Assembly (NCBI GenBank): GCA_964646785.1
Contig: CAZYGU010000016.1
Coordinates: 1 to 20,822 of the forward strand
Source: JBGTNQ01 sp964646785
Lineage (GTDB): Bacteria; Patescibacteriota; Minisyncoccia; Phycocordibacterales; Zambryskibacteraceae
DNA length: 20,822 bases
Reading direction: 5' to 3'
Shown one piece after another: positions 1 through 5,665 of this stretch. The notes under the pieces are model-generated. The model searched no databases and was not told the origin of the DNA. It saw only the letters and a list, made by a program, of their open reading frames with translations. Within the stretch, counting starts at the first letter, position 1; each line of letters begins with the position of its first letter. Both the position numbers and the translations under genes were made by a program.

Positions 1-15
1 GTGTATCGATCTGTA

Positions 16-240
16 ATGAAGAAGATTTCCAAAGGAACGGTACGAGGTGTGAGTAAAAATATTGATACAAAGGATAGAATAACGAGAGCAGTGTGTGGAG
101 CTTTGTTGCTCTTATTGTCATGGTACTTTTCATGGAATCCAGTAATTCTTTTCTTTGCTGGATTTTGTTTTTTTGAAGCAGTATTTAGTTGGTGTGGATT
201 GTATGCCCTCATCGGAAGATCAACATGTCCTATCGAATAG
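16..240 (+). CDS. YgaP-like (DUF2892) small membrane protein
   Basis: Predicted 74-residue inner-membrane protein. A basic N-terminus is followed by the motif DRITRAVCGALLLLLSWYF, a second hydrophobic stretch, and a C-terminal GLYALIGRSTCPIE. This is the layout of the DUF2892/YgaP-like transmembrane domain: the D-R-x-x-R start, two helices, and an ending of the type 'LY.LLG..TCP'. The biochemical role of the stand-alone domain is unknown; in E. coli YgaP it is fused to a rhodanese, which is absent here. The start is uncertain because the frame is open to the window edge with a GTG at base 1. I chose the ATG at 16 because the hydrophobic core follows it at normal family length. The stop is TAG. 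The next gene begins about 50 bases downstream on the same strand. Confidence 0.7.
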   Translation: MKKISKGTVRGVSKNIDTKDRITRAVCGALLLLLSWYFSWNPVILFFAGFCFFEAVFSWCGLYALIGRSTCPIE

Positions 241-272
241 TTTTGATGCGCCAAAGCCTTACTACATAGATT

Positions 273-281
273 TGTTATACT
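273..281 (+). promoter_or_regulatory. Extended -10 (TGT-TATACT) next to the YbaK-like start
   Basis: TATACT at 276-281 is preceded by the extended -10 signature TGT at 273-275. Seven bases separate it from the ATG at 289, so transcription would start at or beside the start codon. No convincing -35 box or Shine-Dalgarno site is seen. Confidence 0.5.
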
Positions 282-288
282 GATGAGC

Positions 289-837
289 ATGAATATTGTT
301 TTGGGAACATTAGAAATTCTTTCTGCAAAAGATCATCCAGAGTTTCTTGGGCAAGTAGTGCATGACTCACTTTTGAACATTCCAAGTAGTGATACGGTTG
401 GTGTTGCAGAAATAAATCCTGAATTTTCTGATACAGCAGGATTTTGTGAACATTACGGTGTGGGATTGAATCAATCAGCGAATTGTGTGGTGCTCCGTGC
501 AAAACAAGGAGATAAAAGTTTGTTTGCAGTGTGTGTAATTTTAGGAAGTTGCAGAGCTGATATTAATGGAGTAGTTCGAAAAACTCTTGATGTAAAGAAA
601 ATTTCATTTGCTCCTATGGATCAAGCTGTGAGTGAAAGCGGTATGGAATTTGGTGCTATTACACCAATTGGTATTCCTGCACAGTGGCCACTACTCATTG
701 ATAAAGCAGTTGTTGATGCTGAGTATGTTGTTATTGGGAGCGGAGTTCGCATATCAAAGCTTATTGTTCCCGGATCTCTATTGGCAACCCTTCCAAACGC
801 CATGGTAATTGACGGACTTGGTCAAGTTAAAAAATAA
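289..837 (+). CDS. YbaK/ProX-type aminoacyl-tRNA editing domain protein
   Basis: Predicted cytoplasmic protein of 182 residues resembling the YbaK/EbsC/ProX editing domain, which in characterised members hydrolyses mischarged aminoacyl-tRNA. Visible family features are GVGLNQSANCVVLRA, the central FAVCVILGSCRADINGVVRK and the segment MEFGAITPIGIP, matching the 'G..P.G.P' substrate loop. The C-terminal part ends VIDGLGQVKK. Neither the tRNA substrate nor the catalytic lysine can be fixed by eye. Of the two nearby ATGs (283 and 289), 289 is preferred because it lies 7 nt after a -10 box, as at several other genes here. No prolyl-tRNA synthetase gene is adjacent. The stop is TAA, 25 bases before the next start. 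Confidence 0.72.
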   Translation: MNIVLGTLEILSAKDHPEFLGQVVHDSLLNIPSSDTVGVAEINPEFSDTAGFCEHYGVGLNQSANCVVLRAKQGDKSLFAVCVILGSCRADINGVVRKTLDVKKISFAPMDQAVSESGMEFGAITPIGIPAQWPLLIDKAVVDAEYVVIGSGVRISKLIVPGSLLATLPNAMVIDGLGQVKK

Positions 838-846
838 TTATAATTT

Positions 847-855
847 TGATAGGAT
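847..855 (+). promoter_or_regulatory. Extended -10 (TGA-TAGGAT) next to the cyclophilin start
   Basis: TAGGAT at 850-855 has TGA directly upstream and ends 7 nt before the ATG at 863. This predicts a leaderless or nearly leaderless message. The site sits just after the stop of the preceding gene. Confidence 0.5.
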
Positions 856-862
856 AAAGCGT

Positions 863-1567
863 ATGCAAATACAAAAAATTATTGTTCCGATATTACTAGC
901 AATGGTCGTGTGTGTTGGGGGATACTGGTTGGTTACTCAAAAAGCTCCCGAGTCAGTAAAAAGTGATACCACTCAAGGTGATTTGTTTTCGCAACAAGCG
1001 GGAAGTCAGGTTTCTAATAATCAAGGTAATCCAGATCAGACAGTTACGAATCAACCAGTTACTAATACTAAACCAGTAGATAACCAAAAAATTATGAATG
1101 CGACATTACATACAAACAAAGGAGATATTACTATCGAATTTAATCAAGAAACACCAAATACAGTTGCAAATTTTGTGAAGCTAGCACAATCTGGATTTTA
1201 TGATGGAACAAAGTTTCATCGTGTTATTAAGGGATTTATGAATCAAGGAGGCGATCCTCTTTCTAAGGATGATTCAAAGAAGGACTATTGGGGAACAGGA
1301 GGACCTGGATATCAATTTGCTGATGAAATTACCCCGACTAACCACAATGATATTGGCACTATTTCTATGGCGAATGCAGGACCAAATACAAATGGAAGCC
1401 AGTTCTTTATTAATGCAGCTCCAAATAATTTCCTTGATCAAAAACACACAGTATTTGGAAAAGTGACCTCAGGAATGGATGTTGTTACTGCAATCAATAA
1501 CGTTGCTACAAGTGTAGGTGATCGACCAGTTGATCCGGTCGTGCTTCAAAGTATCACACTTAAATAG
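863..1567 (+). CDS. Membrane-anchored cyclophilin-type peptidyl-prolyl isomerase
   Basis: 234-residue protein predicted to speed prolyl cis-trans isomerisation outside the cytoplasmic membrane. Residues about 6-25 form one hydrophobic anchor (IIVPILLAMVVCVGGYWLV). A Q/N/S/T-rich linker runs to about residue 75, followed by a cyclophilin domain. Cyclophilin landmarks are GDITIEF, TVANFVKLA, FHRVIKGFMNQGGDP (containing the catalytic-site FHR..), TISMAN, NGSQFFIN, FLDQKHTVFGKV and GMDVV. Longer in-frame starts exist upstream but overlap the YbaK-like gene. ATG 863 is supported by its position just before the hydrophobic anchor and by the -10 box 7 nt upstream. A second anchored isomerase, of FKBP type, lies at 19283. 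Confidence 0.9.
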   Translation: MQIQKIIVPILLAMVVCVGGYWLVTQKAPESVKSDTTQGDLFSQQAGSQVSNNQGNPDQTVTNQPVTNTKPVDNQKIMNATLHTNKGDITIEFNQETPNTVANFVKLAQSGFYDGTKFHRVIKGFMNQGGDPLSKDDSKKDYWGTGGPGYQFADEITPTNHNDIGTISMANAGPNTNGSQFFINAAPNNFLDQKHTVFGKVTSGMDVVTAINNVATSVGDRPVDPVVLQSITLK

Positions 1568-1623
1568 GTAATCGTTTACATGTGTGATAGACTCGTCAAG
1601 CATTATTCATTAACTCAATATAT

Positions 1624-1752
1624 ATGCAAGACGATACACAAGTTGTAGTTCCGACTACAGAAGGAGAAGCACCAGTTGTTGTTGAAACAACTGAAGGTAA
1701 CCCAGAAGTAGTGGTTGCACCAGAAGAAGTTATTGAGACCCCAGCAGTATAA
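1624..1752 (+). CDS. Small acidic low-complexity ORF, 42 residues
   Basis: Forty-two codons from ATG to TAA in a 264-base space between two larger genes. The product is rich in Val, Glu, Pro and Thr, with repeated short blocks such as VVVPTTEGEAP, VVVETTEGNPE and VVVAPEEV, and has no membrane segment or cysteine. The internal periodicity (VVV followed by an acidic/Pro stretch, three times) suggests a selected coding sequence rather than chance. A 17-bp hairpin follows the stop by 5 bases, consistent with a separate transcription unit. I do not recognise a family. The start context CAATATATATG resembles that of other genes here. Confidence 0.5.
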   Translation: MQDDTQVVVPTTEGEAPVVVETTEGNPEVVVAPEEVIETPAV

Positions 1753-1757
1753 GGTTC

Positions 1758-1794
1758 CAACATCGCCCGATCATTCAATGATCGGGCGATGTTG
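1758..1794 (+). terminator. Strong hairpin after the small acidic ORF
   Basis: Perfect inverted repeat of 17 bp: 1758-1774 pairs with 1778-1794, with core CATCGCCCGATCATT. The U-tract after it is weak (TTATG), so it may stabilise the 3' end rather than act as a textbook intrinsic terminator. Confidence 0.6.
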
Positions 1795-1818
1795 TTATGT
1801 GATGCGAATGAAAAGCAG

Positions 1819-1824
1819 TACAAT
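1819..1824 (+). promoter_or_regulatory. -10 box (TACAAT) 7 nt before the META-domain gene
   Basis: TACAAT ends 7 nt before ATG 1832, again predicting a start codon at or near +1. No Shine-Dalgarno site is present. Confidence 0.45.
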
Positions 1825-1831
1825 ATCTATT

Positions 1832-2752
1832 ATGAAAACCATATCATTAAAAAGTATCTTCTTGCCTCTCGGTATTATTGCTTTTGTTGGGTTCTTTTTT
1901 ATATTTCAACAAAGTAGTGAAAAGGATAAGGGACCTGCAGTTCTTTTATCTAGTTATAAAACAGCGAGTTATACAGTTGATGGTCAAATTGTAAATCTTG
2001 TTGATGGTGTTTCTGAAGTTTCTGCGGCTCCAGGTTCAGCTTCTCGTATTGTTACTAGGTATTTTGGTAATGAGGTTAAGCATGATTTTAATGGAGACGG
2101 AAGAGAAGATGTGGTATTTATTCTTACTCAAGAAACTGGAGGAACTGGGATGTTCTACTATATTGTTGCAGCACTTAATACTGTTGATGGATATAGAGGA
2201 TCTCAGGCATATTTTCTTGGCGATCGTATTGCGCCTCAAACAACAGAGTTGGGAAAAGGAAATATTGTTATCGTAAACTACGCTGATAGAAATCCCGGAG
2301 AAAGTTTTACGGTACAACCATCAGTTGGAAAAAGTTTACATATTCTCCTTGATCCAAGAACAATGCAGTTTGGTATTGTTGAACAAAATTTTGAAGGTGA
2401 GGCAGACCCTGCTGTTATGTCTTTGTTTATGAAAGAGTGGAATTGGATTCAAACAAAAAATGATGATGGTACTATTATTATTCCAAAAAAACCTGGCGTG
2501 TTCACTCTTCGTTTTTCGCAAGATGGTACTTTTTCAACAAAAACTGATTGTAATGGTGTTTCAGGATCATATTCAACAAAAGGGGATACACTTTCCTTTT
2601 CTCAAATGATGTCGACACTTATGTATTGTGAGGGATCACAGCAAGATGTATTTACTTCGGCACTTGGTAATGTTTCCACATACCACTTTACTTCAAAGGG
2701 TGAACTAATTCTTGATTTGAAATCTGGTTCAGGGTCTTTATTGTTTCGATAG
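1832..2752 (+). CDS. Membrane-anchored protein with Ca-loop-like motif and C-terminal META domain
   Basis: 306-residue predicted envelope protein. Residues about 5-24 are a hydrophobic anchor (SIFLPLGIIAFVGFFFIFQQ). The middle part contains KHDFNGDGREDVVF, a DxNxDxxxD motif like the calcium loop of dockerin, EF-hand or FG-GAP repeats. The C-terminal part from about residue 205 (MKEWNWIQTKNDDGTIIIP) matches the META/HslJ domain: a leading W, FTLRFSQDGTFSTKTDCNG, the GSY turn, LSFSQMMSTLMYC, and a final Leu/Phe strand. META domains occur in heat-shock-associated outer-membrane proteins of unknown mechanism; the target here is unknown. The start is set by the -10 box 7 nt upstream, and longer in-frame starts run through the preceding hairpin. 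The stop lies two bases from the stop of the convergent flavoprotein gene. Confidence 0.75.
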   Translation: MKTISLKSIFLPLGIIAFVGFFFIFQQSSEKDKGPAVLLSSYKTASYTVDGQIVNLVDGVSEVSAAPGSASRIVTRYFGNEVKHDFNGDGREDVVFILTQETGGTGMFYYIVAALNTVDGYRGSQAYFLGDRIAPQTTELGKGNIVIVNYADRNPGESFTVQPSVGKSLHILLDPRTMQFGIVEQNFEGEADPAVMSLFMKEWNWIQTKNDDGTIIIPKKPGVFTLRFSQDGTFSTKTDCNGVSGSYSTKGDTLSFSQMMSTLMYCEGSQQDVFTSALGNVSTYHFTSKGELILDLKSGSGSLLFR

Positions 2753-2754
2753 TT

Positions 2755-4011
2755 TTATCTTGAAAGAGGTATAGAGTTACCAGCAACAAATCCTGTTGTC
2801 CAGCAAAGTTGAAGACTATATCCACCTGAAGGTCTATCAATATTAAGTACATCTCCAATAAGGTATAGGTTTGGAAATATTCGTGAAGTCATAGATTTAA
2901 AATCCACTTCATCAAGTATGATTCCGCCGCTCGTAATAATTGCTTTTTCAACACCCAAAAGTTTGTCTACTTGTATGGGTATGTTTTTGAGAAGGTCTAT
3001 CAAGTGTAATCTTTCTTCGCGAGTAATGCTGTTGCATGATTTATCTTTATCGATATTTGATAGCTCAGTAATAATTGACGCTAAGGCACTTGGAACAAGT
3101 TTCGGAAGAGCATTTTGAAACTTTTTTTTATCGTTTTCTTTAAATATATCTTGAAGTTTTTTATTGAGAGTTCCGTGATCTTCTGATGGAAGGAGATCAA
3201 GAGAAAGAACTACTTCACCATAGTGTAATAATTCTCCTATATCCTTGCTCATATTAAGGATTGTGGGTCCACTTAGTCCGACATGGGTAAATAGAATTTT
3301 TCCTTTTGAAACACCTTGTTTCTGGTTATTTTGGAGTATAGTAATTTTTACGTTTGGAACACTTACTCCTGCTACTTTTTTAACCCAGTGATCTTTTACT
3401 GCAACAGGTACAAGAGAAGGTGTCGGTTCGATAACTGTATGACCCATTTCCCTAAGCCATGAATATGCATCACCGGTTGAACCTGTTTCAGGTCGAGAAG
3501 TTCCCCCAGTAGCAATAATAATCGACTTTCCTTGGATAATCTTTTTATTTTTTAGTACTACACCAGTTACCTGGGATTCTTCATGTGTGATAGCAATAAC
3601 AGGGGAGTTGGATTGAACTGTGACATTATATTTTTTCATATACTCCACAAGCACATTCCAAACTGATTCAGCTTTGTTTGAAATAGGAAAAACTCGTAGC
3701 TCATTTTCAACTTTTGTGTCCATTCCATGTTCATGAAAAAAATCAAGAGATTCTTTTACTGCCCATTGTGAAAATGCTGAAAAAAGAAATTTCCCATTAT
3801 CTTTAAATTTCAGGAGAAGTTTTCTGTTATCAAATTCTGAGTTTGTTACATTACAACGACCACCTCCTGTAATAAGTAGCTTTTTTCCAAGTTGGTCATT
3901 TTTTTCAAGTAAGAGTACATTTGCTCCTCGTTCAGCAGCTCTTCCTGCTGCCATCATACCTGCCGGTCCTCCACCAACAACAATGACATCCCATATGGTA
4001 TTAGTATTCAT
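2755..4011 (-). CDS. HI0933/BaiN-family FAD-dependent oxidoreductase
   Basis: 418-residue flavoprotein. The N-terminal Rossmann dinucleotide-binding motif reads DVIVVGGGPAGMMAAGRAAERG, ending in an acidic residue of the LLLEKN type. GKKLLITGGGRCNVTN is the hallmark of the HI0933-like family (TIGR00275; also called aminoacetone oxidase-like or BaiN). Further signatures are the second glycine-rich segment SIIIATGGTSRPETGSTGD, FTHVGLSGPTIL, and the C-terminal GDVLNIDRPSGGYSLQLCWTTG, which closes the FAD site. Length is typical. The physiological substrate is not known for most members and cannot be given here. It is transcribed alone on the minus strand, convergent with the META-domain gene, and ends at TAA. 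A TGC-TAGGAT extended -10 lies 6 nt before the ATG. Confidence 0.9.
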   Translation of the reverse strand: MNTNTIWDVIVVGGGPAGMMAAGRAAERGANVLLLEKNDQLGKKLLITGGGRCNVTNSEFDNRKLLLKFKDNGKFLFSAFSQWAVKESLDFFHEHGMDTKVENELRVFPISNKAESVWNVLVEYMKKYNVTVQSNSPVIAITHEESQVTGVVLKNKKIIQGKSIIIATGGTSRPETGSTGDAYSWLREMGHTVIEPTPSLVPVAVKDHWVKKVAGVSVPNVKITILQNNQKQGVSKGKILFTHVGLSGPTILNMSKDIGELLHYGEVVLSLDLLPSEDHGTLNKKLQDIFKENDKKKFQNALPKLVPSALASIITELSNIDKDKSCNSITREERLHLIDLLKNIPIQVDKLLGVEKAIITSGGIILDEVDFKSMTSRIFPNLYLIGDVLNIDRPSGGYSLQLCWTTGFVAGNSIPLSR

Positions 4012-4017
4012 TTCGCT

Positions 4018-4026
4018 ATCCTAGCA
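4018..4026 (-). promoter_or_regulatory. Extended -10 (TGC-TAGGAT) next to the flavoprotein start
   Basis: On the minus strand TGC (4026-4024) precedes TAGGAT (4023-4018), which ends 6 nt before the ATG at 4011. No Shine-Dalgarno sequence fits in the space. Confidence 0.5.
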
Positions 4027-4092
4027 GAAAAGATAAACACTCTCCATAAGCTTTGATATACTATAAGTGTTAAAAATTAGTATTGAATATAC

Positions 4093-4155
4093 ATGGCAAA
4101 AGGAAATAATTCTCATAAAAAAGAAAAAAAGAAACCAAAGAAGGCAAAGAAATAA
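4093..4155 (+). CDS. 20-residue highly basic peptide ORF (MAKGNNSHKKEKKK type)
   Basis: A 21-codon ORF, ATG to TAA, encodes MAKGNNSHKKEKKKPKKAKK: 11 of 20 residues are Lys and there are no hydrophobic segments. It resembles tiny Lys-rich bacterial proteins beginning MAKG..S.KKE.KK that are often annotated as hypothetical and may bind nucleic acid; that link is from memory and not checked. In support of coding, it starts with ATG in an A/T-rich start context, is a self-contained ORF between a divergent gene and a terminator, and matches that N-terminal pattern. A poly-A-rich stretch could give such an ORF by chance, which limits confidence. Confidence 0.5.
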   Translation: MAKGNNSHKKEKKKPKKAKK

Positions 4156-4175
4156 TTTTTTTTACTTTTGTAATT

Positions 4176-4210
4176 AAAAAATACTCACCATACTAAGGTG
4201 AGTATTTTTT
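4176..4210 (+). terminator. Bidirectional-looking intrinsic terminator
   Basis: 4176-4189 (A6 then TACTCACC) pairs perfectly with 4197-4210 (GGTGAGTA then T6): 14 bp with a 7-nt loop. The U-tract on the plus strand is clear and there is an A-tract on the other side. It ends the basic-peptide transcript and insulates prs. Confidence 0.85.
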
Positions 4211-4241
4211 GTGGAGTAGTTTAGATTCTCATAATGAGGTT

Positions 4242-4270
4242 TTGACACAAGGTTTCTCCTCACGTAAGCT
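4242..4270 (+). promoter_or_regulatory. Likely prs promoter
   Basis: A consensus -35 TTGACA (4242-4247) is followed, after a 17-base spacer, by a weaker -10 TAAGCT (4265-4270). The predicted leader is about 45 nt and carries the Shine-Dalgarno site AGGAGG at 4307-4312. Confidence 0.55.
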
Positions 4271-4322
4271 CATCTCAGATGTTTCAGCTCTTGTGCCTAT
4301 ACCCTTAGGAGGAAAAACGAGT

Positions 4323-5030
4323 ATGCCAAGTGGAATCAAGATTTTTGCTGGTGGAGCAGGGGAAACTCTTGCTCGTGACGTATGTGCAAAGCTCAGTATT
4401 CCCTTTGGGAATGCCCGAGTTGGTCGGTTTGCAGACGGTGAAGTTGATGTCCAAATCCTTGAAAATGTTCGAGGAGATGATGTGTTTATTATCAACCCAA
4501 CAAACCCTCCTGCAGAGAACTTTCTCGAAATGGCTCTCCTAGCAGATGCTGCTCATGATTCGTCTGCAGGTCGTATCACCCTTGTTCCCACGTATCTTGG
4601 ATATAATCGGCAGGACCGTAAGGACAAGTCGAGGGTTCCTACGAGTGCTCAGGTGATGATCGATTTTCTTGCCAATCGTGGAGCAAATCGAGCACTTCTC
4701 TTTGATCTTCATTCACCACCAACTGCCGGTTTTTTCAAGCCGATGGTCTATGATCATCTGTATGCATCGTANNNNNNNNNNNNNNNNNNNNNNNNNNNNN
4801 NNNNNNNNNNNNNNNNNNNNNNNNNNNNNNNNNNNNNNNNNNNNNNNNNNNNNNNNNNNNNNNNNNNNNNNCCGATAACTGAGGTTGTTGTGACCGACAC
4901 CATCAGTCATAGCCACGAGGCACTTCGAACCAAGAGGGTAAAGATCACGGTTCTGTCGATTGCCCCACTTTTAGCGGCGGCAATTCGGAAGATCCATGAC
5001 GGTAGATCTTTATCTGATCTGTTTTCGTAG
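4323..5030 (+). CDS. prs: Ribose-phosphate pyrophosphokinase, interrupted by an assembly gap
   Basis: Makes PRPP from ribose 5-phosphate and ATP in the cytoplasm, feeding purine, pyrimidine, His and Trp synthesis. The left part begins MPSGIKIFAGGAGETLARDV and shows the family motifs GRFADGEVDVQI, FIINPT, MALLADAAH and YLGYNRQDRKDKSRVPTSAQ (ATP-binding loop), then LLFDLHSP. The right part, EVVVTDTI through KITVLSIAPLLAAAIRKIHDG to SLSDLFS, is the normal C-terminus. Between them 100 N replace the ribose-phosphate and PRPP-loop region. Family comparison suggests about 110-120 residues are missing, far more than 100 bases, so the open frame across the N run is accidental. The start is fixed by AGGAGG 10 nt before ATG 4323. 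A hairpin terminator follows. Codon use looks more GC-rich than in neighbouring genes. Confidence 0.93.
   Translation: MPSGIKIFAGGAGETLARDVCAKLSIPFGNARVGRFADGEVDVQILENVRGDDVFIINPTNPPAENFLEMALLADAAHDSSAGRITLVPTYLGYNRQDRKDKSRVPTSAQVMIDFLANRGANRALLFDLHSPPTAGFFKPMVYDHLYASXXXXXXXXXXXXXXXXXXXXXXXXXXXXXXXXXXPITEVVVTDTISHSHEALRTKRVKITVLSIAPLLAAAIRKIHDGRSLSDLFS
4772..4871. other. Assembly gap (100 N) inside prs
   Basis: Exactly 100 N, the conventional placeholder for a gap of unknown size. It lies between LYAS and the EVVVTDTI segment of Prs. From the family length the true gap should be roughly 330-350 bases. Confidence 0.95.
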
Positions 5031-5047
5031 GAGTTAGTGAGATAGAT

Positions 5048-5079
5048 AGTCACGTGATGATCAATCACGTGACTTTTTT
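5048..5079 (+). terminator. prs intrinsic terminator
   Basis: AGTCACGTGAT (5048-5058) pairs with ATCACGTGACT (5064-5074) around a 5-nt loop and runs into T6 (5074-5079). It lies 18 bases after the prs stop. Confidence 0.88.
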
Positions 5080-5108
5080 ATAAAATAAGAAATTTAGTAT
5101 ACAGTATA

Positions 5109-5114
5109 TATATT
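5109..5114 (+). promoter_or_regulatory. -10 box (TATATT) 7 nt before the 171-residue gene
   Basis: TATATT ends 7 nt upstream of ATG 5122 within an AT-rich stretch. The spacing matches other proposed leaderless starts in the window, but the alternating TA sequence makes the exact hexamer ambiguous. Confidence 0.35.
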
Positions 5115-5121
5115 GATTAAT

Positions 5122-5637
5122 ATGAAAGTAAAACAGAGAACTATTACGGTGAGTGACCGTATGCAAAAAAAATATCACTATGTTTGCACTGAGCCGATCG
5201 GGAAGCACTTTGATCCTGAATTTAAACCAGATCTTACCCCAAAAGAAATGCTTGAACTTGGTGTGTTTGGTGGTAAGTACATGACAGATTGTAAAAAAGA
5301 ATTTCCAACTTCATGGTATACAAAAGCGAAACTTTCTCCATTAAAAAGTGATCCAACATTAAACTTTTTTGGTGTACGTGCAAGTCAGTCCCTTTCAGTT
5401 TGGAGAAAAAATGGATGGATATACAAGGAGGATCCTCGGGGGTGGTTTCAGTGGTACTGTCGGTATTACATGGGACGCAGAATTCCAAAAGAGGATGCGA
5501 GACAAATTAAACGTTGGAAGGCAATGACTCGTCATATGGCCCAAATTCAACATAAATGTAGAGTTGGAGATTATTCTTGTAATACCCGCCAACGCCAAGC
5601 TCTTCTTCATTGGGCATATGATAGCAGAAAGATGTAG
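5122..5637 (+). CDS. Conserved hypothetical protein, 171 residues
   Basis: Soluble, basic, aromatic-rich protein with no signal peptide or membrane segment. Striking segments are DLTPKEMLELGVFGGKYM, ASQSLSVWRKNGWIYKEDPR, GWFQWYCRYYMGRRIPKEDA, RQIKRWKAMTRHMAQI and RQRQALLHWAYDSRKM. I recall similar sequences as a conserved uncharacterised family in several bacterial groups, but I cannot name a domain or function. The C-terminal half has clustered Arg, Trp and Tyr, plus four cysteines across the protein, so nucleic-acid or protein binding is possible but not shown. The ATG at 5122 is preceded by a -10-like box. The gene lies between the prs terminator and the PIF1-like helicase, 28 bases before the latter. 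Confidence 0.8.
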   Translation: MKVKQRTITVSDRMQKKYHYVCTEPIGKHFDPEFKPDLTPKEMLELGVFGGKYMTDCKKEFPTSWYTKAKLSPLKSDPTLNFFGVRASQSLSVWRKNGWIYKEDPRGWFQWYCRYYMGRRIPKEDARQIKRWKAMTRHMAQIQHKCRVGDYSCNTRQRQALLHWAYDSRKM

Positions 5638-5650
5638 CTGGATTCGACTC

Positions 5651-5659
5651 TGATACAAT
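5651..5659 (+). promoter_or_regulatory. Extended -10 (TGA-TACAAT) next to the helicase start
   Basis: TACAAT (5654-5659) with TGA immediately upstream ends 6 nt before ATG 5666. It gives the helicase its own probable start site just after the upstream stop codon. Confidence 0.5.
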
Positions 5660-5665
5660 ACTTTA

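Noticed and set aside
1715..1831. Upstream start for the META-domain protein
   Set aside because: It overlaps the 42-residue ORF and the 17-bp hairpin, and puts a long polar segment before the anchor.
4209..4322. N-terminal extension of Prs
   Set aside because: Open frame through the promoter and the Shine-Dalgarno site; AGGAGG 10 nt before ATG 4323 and the normal Prs N-terminus fix the start.
4229..4495. Minus-strand ORF opposite prs
   Set aside because: Mirror frame of a recognised gene, with no family features or start signals.
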